Shown: positions 20,729 to 34,325, counted from the first letter of the stretch. The stretch is 64,000 nt of DNA from Linum tenue (GCA_946122785.1 CAMGYJ010000011.1:35862513-35926512); one strand, 5' to 3'. Notes: generated by a model not told the origin, from the sequence alone. Program-made: numbers and translations.

Positions 20729-21493
20729 AAATAATATATTTGGATATTATTTTAGTTATGTTAATATTAATGTTTATTAGATAATGTATATTTCTATTAA
20801 ATCGCTTAATTTAATATTGCATCTTAAAAAATTGGTTTACTAACATAACATCACAAAGGACAATCAAAAGTAATTAAGTTACTAACATAAAATCAGAAAG
20901 ACAATGAAAAGTAATTACGAAACAAACTTACGAATTAACGTTAATCGCAAAAACTAAATAATTTAAAGGTGCAAAGCTGAAATTTGAGGAAGGAAGTGTG
21001 AAGAATTGTGTTCTCCGAAACAGCCTTTTATAGGCAAATTTTGCACCAAAACCGCTTGGGGGGGTGGGGAGCGGTTTTATGTCTGCCATGCAGCCCTACC
21101 CCTGCATGCCGACATGTCCGACATGTCGGATGTCGGGTGACCAGGCACAAACCGCGCCTCAAAGGAGCGGTTTGTGTCCTGACAATGTAAACCGCCCCTT
21201 CCCCAGGCGGTTTGATTGCCGACAATAAAACGCTCCCTCTACCAGCGTTTTCTGGTAGGGTTTAGCCTATAACTGCGGCTCGCAGAGGCGGTTTAATCCA
21301 GAAAATAAAAACGCTCCTCCAAGGAGCGGTTAGATAGGAAAACGCCTCTTAGAGGCGCGGTTTCATTGAAAACCGCTCATCAGGGGGGCGGTTTTAAATT
21401 AAGGGTGGTAGTTTTGGAAATTCTTTGGAGTGAGTGGTATTTTTGTAATTTTTTTTTAAACAGTGGTAGTTTTGGATTTTTTCCTTGTTTCTC

Positions 21494-22739
21494 AAGCAAA
21501 AGAAATAAATACTAACTAAAGTTTATCATCATGAGTTTCCTATTTATGCTACGATTTTTTAGACAAACTCTTTTTTTGTTATGTCAATTTTCTTCTCAAC
21601 CATAGGCAACTAAGTGACTACATCATTAAATAGACAGTTTATGAATGGTTATTCACAAGTGTTATAACCAAGATTGTGACACCTCTACCGAGCAACTGGT
21701 TGGATTAGCTCTGACCAAAATCGTGCTCCAAAACAGGCTCTACAAAATCAAGGGTATGATAATTAGAGAGGGAGAAGAAGAGAGAGGCAAAAGGGGGGGG
21801 GGGGAGGGGGGGGGAGGCAAGGGGATGGTGGGTGGATCTTGAGATAGGTATGTTTTTTTAATTGAATTTGCCTACTCGAGTTTTTAATAGATATAAGTTA
21901 GTAGATTCTATTTCAGTCACTACATTTCTATCTTATATGTAAATATATTTAGAAAAGGTGTAAAACGGCTCAAACAAGTTGAACCTCAATCAAACCATTA
22001 AACTTCAAACCACGTGCTTGACCGGCTCAACGATTTAAACCGGTTTGACAACTTTGGTTATAACCATTAAGATTACAATGTTCACCATTGATGAAAAGTC
22101 ATAAGAATTTCGAAAATGAAAAAATAATTTTGATGTCATCTTAATGTCATAAGAAATTCAGCATTTCAATTAATTTAAAAAATTTAAATACACATCATAA
22201 ACATACTGTGTTCAAATGACATTCCGACCAATGGATCGGACAACAAGCTAGTGTGGAGTATGATGTAGTTTCTAGAATTGTCTGTCCTCGTGATACATTC
22301 ATCATCTCGTACGATTTCCACCACAAGGAAAAGAAGTCATTATTCATGATCTGGTACGCTGGTTTAATTTTCCACCAATATATTGAAACGGGCCACCGTG
22401 ATGACGTTCGTCGTTCGCTCACCAATCACTGCAGAAGAGCATCGCAATTCACAACTCTCCATCCCAATATCCACAAAGTCGTCACGTCACCGCCGTCCGG
22501 TTAGGTTAGTTCCAAATCCAAATGATGCAGTGAACCGTTCAGCAACCAGGGAAAAAATATATGAAGCATAGAAACGCCACCGCGCAGCTACCCTTATATC
22601 CCCACGCGCTTCACTGTATCGTACTATCGTCTATGCTCCGTCGCGCAGTAATAAGTGTATAACTAGTATACAAAATTACTTTTGGTTAATTTGAAAATGA
22701 TAAATAATAGAAATTAGAAAAATAATTTGAATTTGAACA
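21494..22739. other. Intergenic, G-run at 21785-21815
   Basis: There is no convincing gene. Two interleaved poly-G runs at 21785-21815 could form a G-quadruplex or simply be unstable. Frames at 22195-22425 (minus) and 22253-22504 (plus) overlap each other, lack recognisable motifs and are probably chance. Confidence 0.4.
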
Positions 22740-22965
22740 TTATTTAATGATTTTTAGTTTGACATAATGTGTTGACTAACGATTAACGGTGTTAACCGTT
22801 CAAATTGATGGTCAAACTATGTATTAAGCCAATTGAGACTATATATGATGCATAGTTGATGTCAAAATGTTAATTTCTGAAAACACAGACCAAAGTTAAT
22901 TATATGATTATAGTTTGTGCGAAAATAAGGTATTAACTATTAACCATTATTTTAAAATAACTTCT
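22740..22965. mobile_element. Decayed single arm related to the 8526-9081 element
   Basis: Words in the same order as the right arm of the foldback at 8526-9081: 'gttgactaac', 'tcaaattgatggtcaaac', 'agccaattgaga', then 'ataaggtattaac' at the end. Heavily diverged; the other arm is missing. Confidence 0.5.
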
Positions 22966-24170
22966 AAAATAACTTAAAAAGCTACCAAATACTAAATTGC
23001 GCAGACTATACAAGTAGAAGTGCAGCGAGTTGGAGTGGACCATTTAGTTTCAATCTTGTATATTCTCCAGGAAATTGAGCAGATTATTAATTGTTCGTAC
23101 AAAATTGGAAAAAGAACCCCTAATCTAAACCGCACCTTAGCTGGAACTTGAGGAGAATCAGAGGGACCAGGGGAAGACGCTGGTCGTGGGCAGAGGGAGG
23201 AGGGCAACCCGCCGGCAGCGAGGAGGACTGTCCGGCGGTGGATTACAGGACCCGCTGGCGTCGGCAGGAGGAGAGGCGCTGCCGTCTGTACTTGTATCCA
23301 AGCTCCAGGGACAAAGCCTGACACACCGGCAAAGGGAGGTGGTTCGCCGGCGGAGGATCTCGACCTGATATCTCGCTAGCAGTGGCAGCGGGGAGGAGGT
23401 GAACGGATGGGGTCGCTGGGCTTTGTGTGTTGTTCCTAATTTTAGGTCAAAGGAATTTCCCAGCCTCGAATCGACAGAAGACACATTATGAGTGAATCCT
23501 CATGAATTAATTTGATTCAATTGTTCTATTTTGAGATAATTTGATTAAATTGATCTATTCGACAACACTAAATTTAGATGAAGTAATTTTTCTTGAAAAT
23601 TTTTAAATTGACTCATTTTGAGTCAATTAAAATTGTTTGAAAAGGAGCACACAATACAAATTAACTCATTTTGTAAAATGAGACAATAGACCAAATTATT
23701 TCGATTTTCAATTAATCTATTTTTTTTTTTTTTTACTCTGACCGATGAATGGTTGAAAAATCGACTATCCGGTTCGAACGGTATGAGCGGTTAATTGTAC
23801 CGATCGGCCAAATACCGACGCTAGCTAGCTATTTCACATTTCCGTGCCGGGCTGGCGATCGATTCTCGATTTTACCGATATCGATTTTAACAATTCTGAT
23901 TTCCCCGCCTGGCGTCAGATCCACACTCGCGGGCACAACGGAGAAGAAAGAAGCCAATTTCTCGGCAGCTTATTATATTATACCAAAATTAGACGCAGGC
24001 TAATATCACAAAAAAATCTCCTCAGAATCCCAAACCACCAAACCTCACCTCCCTCCGGAAACCTCCATTTTTCTGGAATAGTTAAAACACACTCAGAATC
24101 AGAACTAGTGTCCAAATTACCCGCTTAGCCAGCCTGCCCGCCTCCATCTCTCTTCTCTTTCTCCACCGCT
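22966..24170. other. Upstream region of the ALDH gene
   Basis: A GC-rich block at 23150-23400 carries overlapping frames on both strands but no identifiable domain; it looks like captured or old genic DNA. A poly-T tract is at about 23718-23733. From 24110 the text is CT-rich (pyrimidine patches common near plant promoters). Confidence 0.4.
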
Positions 24171-24177
24171 TTCTCAT

Positions 24178-24184
24178 TATATAA
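24178..24184 (+). promoter_or_regulatory. TATA box of the ALDH gene
   Basis: TATATAA lies 90 bases before the ATG at 24274, just after a CT-rich patch. Transcription would start near 24210, giving a leader of about 60 bases with no ATG. Confidence 0.65.
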
Positions 24185-24273
24185 GCTTTTACACAATCGA
24201 GCATTCCCCGTCACAGCGAAGCTTTGGTATAACTGATCAGCGAATTCGAATTTTTCTCCGGCGGCATAAAAAA

Positions 24274-27200
24274 ATGGCGACGACTATCGAGGAGAAGGAA
24301 GTGACGGTGTTCGGAGAGGAGGAAGCCAAGCAATTAGTCAACGAGCTCAGAGTCGCTTACGATTCCGGCAGGACCCGGAGCTACAGCTGGAGGGTGGCTC
24401 AGCTGAAGAACATCCTCAGGATGTGCGACGACAGCGAGAAAGAGGTCGTCGAAGCTCTTCACAAGGATCTCGCCAAGCCTGAGCTCGAATCAACTCTCTA
24501 TGAGGTAGCTAGCTGCTTCTTCTTACTTCGATGAATGTTCGTATTCAGATCTCTCTTTTTTTTCACGGTCTGCTATTTGATTCGCTCTCTCTCCCCGTGT
24601 TGCGTTGACTTCGTTTCGATTCTCAACTGGTTGATTCGATTATCATTCTTTCGGGGTTCTTTCTGCTCCTGAATTGGGATTTAGATTGCGTTGAGTCGGA
24701 GTTGAAATTTCGAGGTGACACTGGGTTTTTTGTGGGGTTAAACCGTTTTTGGTTGGTTGATTGACTCTTCATTGAGGCCGTACAGAGAGACAACACGGGT
24801 GGCAGGCAGCTAGCTAACATTGGAGTTCTGTATTTAATGAAGTGGGGGGATGCAGTTGTGGGTTATTGGCTGCCCTGCTGCGGCATCTGAGGAATTTCCA
24901 AGGCTGATACTGCTTCTCCTACTAAATTCTCTCTCTCTCTCGTGTTTGTCCTCTCTTCTTAAATGCCAATGTATTTCACGAACTCTTTCGCCCACCTTGG
25001 CAATCATCATGAAAAATTAAGGATTGAATAAAAGAAAGCTTTTGGCTTGTTTATGCGTCCCAAGTTCTTTTCTTCTCCATTTCCTGGGTTCTTACAACCA
25101 TCTCTACCAAGAATTGAGGAACCGGGAATTAATGAGGTAGGACCAAGATAATGACTTCTCCCAACCACCCCCCAACGCTTTGTGTGGGTTTTTTTGTTTT
25201 TGGCTGGTTACAGGCCTTGTTTTAGTCGTGGCTTAGTTGCTTGGCCCATGGTGGATTGGTGGTGGTACTATCTGTATGTGTGCTCTTTAATTCTCAACAT
25301 GGCTGTTGTACTACATGTTTCCTATCTTCGATCCAAGTTTTTGAAGACATTAATGGTTGGATTGACCATAATTCAAGCTGTATTCTTTGATTTGGGAGGA
25401 GCTTATATTTTTTTATATTTGAAGAGAGATTTTTTAGATGTCTCTAACTCATTGATGTTGGTGTTTTTAACTTGGAAATTGGAAGTAAAGCGTGCTAATG
25501 CCCTGTTACTGTCCTACAGGTAGATGAACTAGTCTCTGTTTGGAGTATCATAAGCTAGTCACTAGATTTCAGGCGTGTATAAGTTGGCCAGCATCGCCTA
25601 TAGTCGCTCAATCTGCTGCTATGAGAAGCATGCAAGTTAGTAAAATGGTATGAGTTGTCCATTAATTCATACCCCGGAGGGAGTGGGGATGTACAAGTTT
25701 TGAACTTGCTTTGCCTCATGCTCTGTAGTAGAACGGATGGCACTTTAGGTGATGAAAGAATATGAGTTTGGTCATTTCACATTTGCATCCTTAAACAGAA
25801 TGATTAAGTTCAGGTTGATGTCTGATTGGGGGGTAGTCGCTGATATCTACAGGTCCATTCGACTTCTCAACATTTTCTGAATCAGTTATTGAATTTGAAT
25901 GTTTTTATTGAAGGACGGGAAGAGTTTTTCATTAATATATCGCGCAGATAGTAAATTTTTGAAGTGATCATGATCTTTGCTATGGTTGGTGAACAATGTA
26001 TCTTGATAGTGGGTCAAAGTTAATCATAAGTTGTTTCTCAGCTTGCCTAAAACTGCACACATCAATAATCTCACGGAGTTTATACATATTTCGGTTTGAC
26101 AATTTAGTGTGCTGCATTTTGGTAGGAAAAGCATAATACATACAACATATTACATGGGTAAGGAAGTGGTTAAAATTCATACATGGACATCTACCAACAA
26201 CTAGAGTTATTGAGACTAATTGGTTCTTGACATGGTAGAGAGTGGTATAAAATTCATAATTACCCTTCTCCCAACACTCGAGTTTTTGGGACCACTTTAT
26301 TTATGACAATAGGCAGTACGAGAAAACGGTGAACTTGTAAGAGCTGGTAGTTGAAAGATCTGGGCTTGATAATTTATTGTATCCAAAAGCACTTGGACTG
26401 CTTGTTTTAGTTTACTTTATTAGCACGTCAGTTTTTAGTCATCTAACCATCCTTTTCCCCCCTTTGATATGTCAGCCAATAATCTGAAATATCTTCTTGG
26501 AAAGTGATTAAGGGTCTGCATTGCAGCTAGGTATGATAAAGAATGCATGTAAAGTGGCACTCAAGGAACTAAAGAATTGGATCAGGCCGGAGAAGGTGCA
26601 CATATTTTAAGTGATCAATTGTTTTGGGCCTGTTTTATTCTGTATTTTTTAAGTATCACCATATACTCATATTTGCTTATTTATTGCAGGCAAAAACTTC
26701 GCTGACAACGTTCCCTTCATCAGCTGAAATTGTGTCCGAGCCGTTTGGGGTTATATTGATAATTTCTGCATGGAACTATCCTTTCTGTAGGTTCAGTTTC
26801 TTTATGGTTCGATCTCTTACTATTGTCGACTAGAACTTTGAGTAATCCATGGTGAAATGTGTTTTGCAGTGCTATCCATTGATCCAGTGATTGGAGCTAT
26901 TGCAGCTGGGAATGCGGTGCTTTTAAAACCATCTGAGCTAGCTCCCGCCTCGTCATCATTGCTTGCAAAACTTTTTGCACAGTATTTAGATACTTGTTCC
27001 ATTAAGGTTGTTGAAGGAGCTGTCTCTGAAACGTCAGCTCTGCTAGAGCAAAAGTGGGACAAAATAATGTATACAGGTTTGTGCTTCATCTTTACTCAAT
27101 GAGTTTAGGTAGTTAAATGGTTTCTTCTTCCCAATGTTCTTTAAATAACATCATTTTGCTGTTTTCTCTCGTTGTGTATTATGTCCAAGTGAATTTACTA

Positions 27201-29212
27201 TATTCCAACCTATAGTATAGGTTTTGCATCCCAGTATTTTATACTTTGGCCCCGCTCAATAATAGGTAATGTTTGATATTCAAAGACTGGAGTTTTCTTT
27301 TATTAGTAATGCTCACTAAGGTTCGATTGTGATTGGGCATCGCAACCCACTATAGCGGGGGGTTTTGGGTGGAAGAGTTGCTAAGAGCACAATGAATTGG
27401 CAACTTCACTAGATTGGAATTCCTGCATATTTCTCATCTAATTTTTAAATATTGGACGGTTTAAAGATGTACCCTAAACCTGGAAATGTTCGGCAGATCA
27501 TTCAGCGTTAACCCAAAAAGAAAGATTTCTCTCAATGAACTGAAAGGATGGTTTCCATAATATTGACAGTGAAATGTGTTATTGCATAGCTTCTTCTACT
27601 GGACATCTTTAAAATCTATCCATGATTCACTACTGCTCAGTGATTACTTCAATGATCATTGCATAATGACTCAGAAAACGAGCGTTACAGTTTTTTGGGA
27701 AAAGTCCATGAATTCATTTTGTAGGCATTTGATGCTTGTAAAATCTCTACTGCATGAATTGGGATGCAATAGTTATTGCTGTATTCAATTATCTTGGGCC
27801 AGGATCAACTAGGGCATAGATGAAACATTAAGTCACGCTTTTCATTTTTCGTATGTTGAGATGAAGAGTCCTATCAAGTAGTAGAAGGAGATCATGTTAC
27901 TAGTCTTGGTTTCAAATTGACAAATTCAGTTCAGGGCATAGGTGAATGTGCTTCTCTAAATTATATTAGAGAGCTTTCTCTCTGTTAGGTGCTATCCACG
28001 GTACATATCCTTGGAAATTTACTAGAAAGGTTCAAACGCCCTGTTCTTAGATTCTTCCTAGTCGCTCTTGTTTTGCTTAGAATAAAAACTAGTGCCAGAC
28101 TGACAACCATGGCTTTTGTCACAACCTGTCATATGATCCTCAAGCCAACTCCTTGCTCAATTTGCAGGGAACGGGAGGGTTGGGCGCATTGTGATGGCTG
28201 CTGCTGCAAAGCACTTGACACCTGTCATCATGGAGCTTGGGGGGAAATGTCCAGTGGTCGTTGATTCAGACATTAATTTACAGGTAAAGAAAAACTCTCT
28301 CCGAGTCTTTTGATGTGGTACTACTTCTGTTTGTTCAGTTAACTTTAGCACCTCATTTCTTCCTCCATCGATCATGTATAAATGTGAAACTTCTTGCCTC
28401 TTGAAGGTTGCAGTTAGGCGACTCATTGCAGGCAAGTGGGGCTGTAACAATGGACAAGCATGTATATCCCCTGATTACATTTTAACAACCAAAGATTATG
28501 CACCAAAGCTGGTAATTCTGCTTGCCAGTAATTCTATATTTCAGGCCTTAGTTCTTTTTTAGCTTCCTTTGAAATGAGTTCTCCAAGTGCAGGTCGATGC
28601 TCTGAAAACAGAACTCGAGAAATTTTATGGGAAAAATCAGTTGGAGTCAAAGGACTTGTCTCGCATTGTCAACTCTAACCATTTTGCTAGGTTATCCAAG
28701 CTACTGGAGGATGAGAAGGTTTCTGGTAAAATAGTGTATGGTGGTGAAAGGGACAAAGATAAGCTGTGAGTTTCTTACTCCACATACTCTCAGATAGTAA
28801 GTTACTATATATATTGAGTCCTTATCTTTTCCTTATGATTTCTATGCTCCCATTGTGTGAGATCTACAGGAGAATTGCTCCTACCATTTTGCTAGATGTG
28901 CTGAGGGATTCGCTGATAATGAATGAAGAAATATTCGGTCCTTTGCTTCCCATCCTCACGGTAAAAGAGTCAATGATCTTTAGCCCGATTACTTGTCTTC
29001 AATTGCGAATAACAGCCTTCTTATTGCTATCTTCTTTTTCGTTGACAATACAGTTGAACAATATTGATGAGAGTTTCAATGTGATCAACTCGGGAACAAA
29101 GCCACTTGCAGCCTATATATTCACCAACAATAAGAAGCTCAAAGAAAAGTTTGTGATGTCTGTCTCTGCTGGGGGCATCGTCATCAATGACACAACAATT
29201 CATGTACATCTG

Positions 29213-29250
<38 letters not shown>

Positions 29251-29573
29251 TTACATTTAGGAATGAATCAGTCAATCTGCATATGGTGTCGGAGCAATTT
29301 TTTGTTACATTCATATTTCCTTTTTTTCTGCAGATGGCGGTTCATACGGTGCCTTTTGGAGGCGTTGGCGAGAGTGGGATGGGGTCGTACCACGGGAAGT
29401 TCTCATTTGATGCCTTCAGCCACAAGAAAGCTGTGGTGTATCGGAGTTTTACAGGCGATGCTGCCTTGAGGTATCCGCCATACACGGGCTTCAAACTGAG
29501 AATGATGAAAGCTCTAATGGGCGGCAGTTTCCTTGCAATCCTGCGCGCACTCTTTGGTGGGTCTAAGTCTTGA
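24274..29573 (+). CDS. ALDH3H1: Class 3 aldehyde dehydrogenase (ALDH3H1-like), 10 exons
   Basis: Exons: 24274-24504, 26527-26595, 26690-26786, 26870-27076, 28168-28283, 28407-28511, 28593-28765, 28870-28960, 29054-29203 and 29334-29573. All junctions are GT..AG and in phase, giving 492 residues, the family's normal length. The enzyme oxidises aldehydes to acids with NAD(P)+, and plant members detoxify stress-derived aldehydes. Visible signatures: SAWNYPF, the LKPSE cofactor motif, Glu224 in MELGGK, catalytic Cys259 in [21 protein letters not shown], and PFGGVGESG. There is no plastid transit peptide, so it is of the cytosolic ALDH3F/H type rather than ALDH3I; the choice of H1 is by similarity. 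An oddity is TGNGRVG where most relatives have TGS at the cofactor loop. Introns 1 (2.0 kb) and 4 (1.1 kb) are the longest. No frameshift or stop was seen. Confidence 0.93.
29212..29250 (+). repeat. (CT)n microsatellite in ALDH intron 9
   Basis: An unbroken run of about 18 CT units lies nine bases after the exon 9 donor. It is likely length-variable among individuals and close enough to the donor to affect splicing. Confidence 0.9.
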
Positions 29574-29754
29574 AAGATTCTGAATCGGATCAATGTGGAT
29601 AGCTTTGTTCAATGTAAGCTATATGTGCAAACCTCAACATACATGGAAACTTCCCCTAAAGACTTGGGTTTGAGTGTGATCTTGCATTTATTATTGACTG
29701 AGAAGATGCAAGGGAAACGTTTCAAATCAATCTACTGCTGTGTCATTGTTGTTC

Positions 29755-29760
29755 AATAAA
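29755..29760 (+). terminator. Poly(A) signal of the ALDH gene
   Basis: AATAAA lies 182 bases after the stop codon, in a TTGTT-rich setting that fits a plant far-upstream/near-upstream polyadenylation region. Confidence 0.6.
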
Positions 29761-29769
29761 GCCAGATTG

Positions 29770-32700
29770 GTTGGTTAGGCATGGAGATGATCACGTCGCG
29801 TTGAGATGACCATGCGGTCATAAGACAAGCCATGGAATGTCGTGAGAGGCCAAGTCATAGCCAATTAGCCACGAAGTAAGATAATGCTCATTGCGCATGT
29901 CTAAGAAGATACTAACGAGCCAGATTGACGCGTGTTCATGTAGTTCAATAGTTTCTTTCTCTTCAGTACGTACTATTGTCTCATTAGTATTGTCGTTAAG
30001 AGCACCTTTCCTAGATTTAGGTGTTTGTTACTTCTTTATTGGACTAATTGGGCCAGGAGTGAGCAATTGTACTTTTCTGTGTGACCTGTTTTTCTGGATT
30101 ACCTTCTGGCCATCTTTGACTTATCGAGTCTAAACAAGGAGTATACTTATTATTTGTGATATTAGTGGTATTTGGTTGAAATTTCGTATTTCAACAGTGT
30201 ATTAATTGAATATCTTTTACATTGATGTTAAGAACGATAGAGACTTATTTATTCGAATGTGTATGGCTGTGTAATTTAAATTATGTTCATTTTTATTAAG
30301 ATTATTTAGGCATTATCGAACATTAGTTAATCCTTAGTTTGTACTATTCGAGGGACATGGTTGGTGCTCCTACTTTAGAGCATAAGAATAAGAACATGCA
30401 GGAATTCAAAAATAAAATCACAAATTAATAGATGCGATCGAAAGACAGTGAGCATTTTTTAGTAGAGGCAGACATACATATGGTGGATGAGAGTAAGAAC
30501 GAAAAATAATTGACGAATACGAGCTCTCTATTGAGTTCATATTAACTAGCTAATTATATGTCAATCACCAGTAATTGACTAGGACTCTATAGAACTAATC
30601 CTCTTTGCATGCGTTGTGAACTCAGTCGTATTAAGAGCTCAGGACTATATTTGAAGAAATAGATTCAATTAGATTATTGAGGTCGTCGCTGATTTAGAGA
30701 TTGTGTGGACCAATACAAGAACTTTTGTATTAGAATCCTAGAATTTTGTAGATGATACTCTTTGAATGGAAGGGAACAAAGGGTTGACGGTATATGGCTA
30801 GAAAAAATTGGAAGATGATTAGAAACAGTAAGACTGTAGGAGGGAATACTAGGGTGCCATTTCGGAAAACTTAGTGATAGAAGCGTGAGGGGCTTAAGTG
30901 CATTTTTTTTTCCAATGAAATTTAAAATACACAACGAATTTAGATAATTTTATGTATAAAATACGCAATAAATCGTTGGAATGAGCTATTAAATATTTTT
31001 TTTATTCTTGACCAGGATGTATATATTGGATTGAAAAATATTATTAACATTTTGAATGTACAATTCTCGGAAACTAAACGCTCTTCCATGCTTACACTCT
31101 CCCATTCCCGTCGATAATTTAAAGTAATTCGGCCAACAGGCCGGGTTATTAGAAACTAATTGAGTGGATGGAGGTTGATAAACGATGCATTTATTTCTCT
31201 TTTCCTTTTAAGTAAAATAAAACTAAAAACTTCAATAAAAAACTAAAAACAAATATTGTCAACTTTGAGAAGTTTCTATTCAACTTTTGAAGCTTGTTCC
31301 TTTGTCGAGCCTAATCAAATTATTTAAAGCAATTATCTTACTAAAATGATTTTATTTTAAATTTTCCTCGGCATTGTTGTAATATTTTGACCAAAACATG
31401 CTAGTAAGTTAAATGATATATTAACTAAAATAATATAATACTCGCATCATTGTGACGCCCTCAAATTATAATTCTCTAAGAATATACACTCATACGCTCC
31501 CGTTCTCACTCCCGCTCCGCGAATCGGTAAGCTAAATTCGTCAAGTAAAGTCTGCAGACAGTGAGAGTCTTCCATCACATATTGTCTGCCCTCGCAAACA
31601 CCCCCACCCTCAATTTCCATTTGGTCGTTCCTCATTATATTAAACACCTGACACACACCGTCGCCATAGGAGTGACACCTTCATCGCGCGATGAATATAT
31701 GTTGTTGGAGTGTTTCTTAGGAGCTCGAAGGAGGATAGCGAAAAGCAGCAGATTGAGAAACACATGTAGATAGTCCGGCGAGGAAGAATATTATCCATAG
31801 GTAGATGAGATTTTATATAATTAATAAATGTATGAACAATATAATGATTTTTTCATATATCTTGGCAAAAGCAGACTAAAACAATTGGACCATTAACCAT
31901 CAACTCACTTACTAAATCGAGCCAACGAGCTAAATCGGGTTGATAACCTTTGATAGTTAGAAATTCGGATATTCTAAAAAAAAATTGGGTTCCAATTTTG
32001 ATGATTGAGTCAAATAGGTGAAAAATTAAGGACTTTCAAAGAGTTTGGTTGAAATTCGAATGTCGGTCTTCAAGCTTCTTTCATGACTGACAAGTTTTTG
32101 CATTTTATTGTTGCTGGGTCAGCGGAAGAGAAAGTGGAACGGATGGAGGATATGATTGTGGTTATTTATTATTGGGAGTTGCAGACAGAGAAGATAAACC
32201 ATAAAGAGGGGGTAAATTTAATTTGTTATTTCCTACCTGTCCAACCGTGATTCGACCGCATTTAACATGACTTTATCGGAAATTGTATAACATAGGGGAG
32301 GTTTGATAACGCGTATAAACTATATAGTACGAGTGCATGTTTGATGTGAAAATAGTAGAGGGATAGATTTGAGAAAAACGAATAATAGAGTGACAATTTA
32401 TGCTATCAACTACACATGAAAAGTCAAAGATCGTAATGGTAGAGTAAAATGCAGAGTTTTATAATGTTTAGATTTCTTAGCTATTGTATGTGCATTAGTA
32501 TCTAACATTTAACAAATGCCACTTATTATTCAAACAAGCCTATACAGTAAATTATAAAAATTTATATAATAAATATTATTTTTCATGTTCTTCCATATTT
32601 GAGATTTCTAGGCATAACACTTTTGTTATTCTCTTGGGTTTTCTATTTACCTTCCATTCCTACCAATTATAAACGATATATTTCCTTCCAACTCCGAATT

Positions 32701-33252
32701 CATATCCGACAATAAGAAATGCAAAAATTTCTTCAAAGATATGGAAAATAATATATACATTAACAAACGAGGACGACTTGATTAAAAAATACATATTAAC
32801 TAATTAGCACTAATGCAATAATCAATAAATATCATAACAATTATTTTGAAAATTTTGATCAAAATTCATTCCACTAACAACTCGTGTAAAAGTTATGAGC
32901 CTGTGACTAAACAATAGTAGAATGGCCAATACTACGGTGTTGCTGTTAAAAGTGTGGCACCGATGTAGTCAATTCCTATCATTCCACGTGGCATAACAGA
33001 ATTATGAACCAGCCCAAATGGAGCATACTCAAACTCGGTTGCATCCTTTCTCAACCGCTCAACTAACCAGAAATTCGTTTATCATTTTAGGTATTGGTAA
33101 AATATTTATTCTATTTTTTATATAAATTTTTACGGTGAGAGAGAAGCCAGAAGTAGAGTCGGGATTGGATATGGTGACAACACAATATTTGTTGTTATGG
33201 TGACAACAACATAAGATAACCAATAGGAAGCCCCCCTTCTGCATACTTTTTA
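29770..33252. other. 3.5-kb intergenic region without recognisable genes
   Basis: AT-rich with short frames only (for example 29891-30133 plus and 30674-30934 minus), none with motifs. At 32925-33000 there is a block ('gccaatactacggtgt...aaaagtgtggcaccg...ccacgtggcataaca') that recurs, diverged, at 44046-44130, marking a dispersed repeat family. 31040-31800 has a slightly higher GC content but no coding pattern. Confidence 0.5.
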
Positions 33253-33489
33253 GTTTTATGCAAGGTTGTTAACGTGTGGGTCGACCCGGGCCCGGACGAG
33301 CTATTGAGTTATGGGTTAATGGGTCACCCGTATTAGCACGAATTAGTTTGGAAATATGGACACTCATATACGTAAGCTTCCATAAACAAGAAACAAGTCA
33401 TGCCTTGAAGTTAACAGGGTTACAAAGACACACAATGGTGGTAAACTAAAGACCTAATTGAACAAGAAGTTACAAGAAACAGAGTTAAA

Positions 33490-33801
33490 AAAAAAAGGAG
33501 TTAATTGCATGGTTAGTCACTGAGATTACAAAAAACGTTCAAGTTTGGTCACTCAAAATATTTAAATCCATTGGTGGTACTTCGGTTTACTGAAACCGTT
33601 CATGTTTGGTCACTCTCCGTCCAACTCCGTTAACTTTTGCTGATGCGGCAGTCAACTCTAAAAGTTGACCGTTAACTTAGTGACGTGACAACTAAAAAAT
33701 TATTAAAAATAAAATAAAACTTTTATATTTTCCACCTCATTATTACATTCATTAAAAAATAAAAAATCTAATTTCTTTATTCTTTAGAAAACGATACTTG
33801 C
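33490..33801. mobile_element. Single terminal arm of a MULE-like element
   Basis: The text 'ggagttaattgcatggttag', repeated 'gtttggtcactc' words, and 'ctccgttaac...gttgaccgttaac' resemble the long inverted repeats of plant MULE foldbacks. Only one arm is present. It stops where the truncated gypsy LTR begins, so a deletion or insertion at 33801 removed both the second arm and the LTR's 5' two thirds. Confidence 0.45.
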
Positions 33802-34292
33802 GGGAAGAGAGAGAAGTTCGAGACGGCAAAATCAAATCACAACTGCACCATCGCAGAATTTATCTTTTTTCTCTCTAGTTCGTAGAACTGCTCTGTCAAA
33901 GACCTCCTTTGCAGAGTCGTAGTAGTTGTAGATCGTAGTCGTAGTTGCGGAGCTCTCTAGAGGAACCTCCATAGGAGTAGAGGTAATTTAACTTAGAACA
34001 CTCCTGGTTCGATTTTCTGGTTATTCGTCGAACACCCTCGTTCGAACGTAGTTTGGAGAGGTGGTGAACCGAATAACGGTTGTTTGATTAGAAGTCAAGG
34101 GTGTCTCGATCAAATCAACGACGCCGACCCCGGCGGCGGATATTTGACGATCTTCTTTGTTTTCTGTTCGATCGATCAAATCAACGGCGCCGACTTTGGC
34201 GACGGATATTTGACGGTTGTGATTAACGTTGTGTTTTGTGTGTTTTCTTGAAAACCGTGCGCAGTTAACACACGAGTTTCGCCAACGAAACA
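33802..34292 (+). repeat. Truncated 5' LTR of the gypsy element
   Basis: Matches the last 490 bases of the 3' LTR, ending 'gccaacgaaaca'. The first 1.3 kb is missing, including whatever promoter lies there. Confidence 0.9.
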
Positions 34293-34325
34293 AATTGGCA
34301 CACCTGGTGGGACCCGTGTGTTCGA

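Larger units (their letters stand above)
19450..21484. mobile_element. MULE with GC-rich palindromic ends, TSD TTGTTTCTC
   Basis: The left end reads GGAAAAAATCCAAAACTACC and the right end, reverse complemented, is the same. The inverted repeats match for over 100 bp, up to 'cttaatttaaaaccgc'. The 9-mer TTGTTTCTC flanks it at 19441-19449 and 21485-21493. Inside each end lies an array of GC-rich hairpin words (AACCGC...GCGGTT), at 19540-19890 and 21045-21400. The centre holds the first two exons of a plant-mobile-domain gene (20111-20376) and a small nested foldback (20454-20728). There is no transposase, so it is non-autonomous. Confidence 0.85.

Noticed and set aside
22992..23484. Two overlapping minus-strand frames rich in Ser/Pro/Arg
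   Set aside because: GC-rich block without a domain; the plus strand is equally open. Kept only as a remark in the ALDH upstream region.
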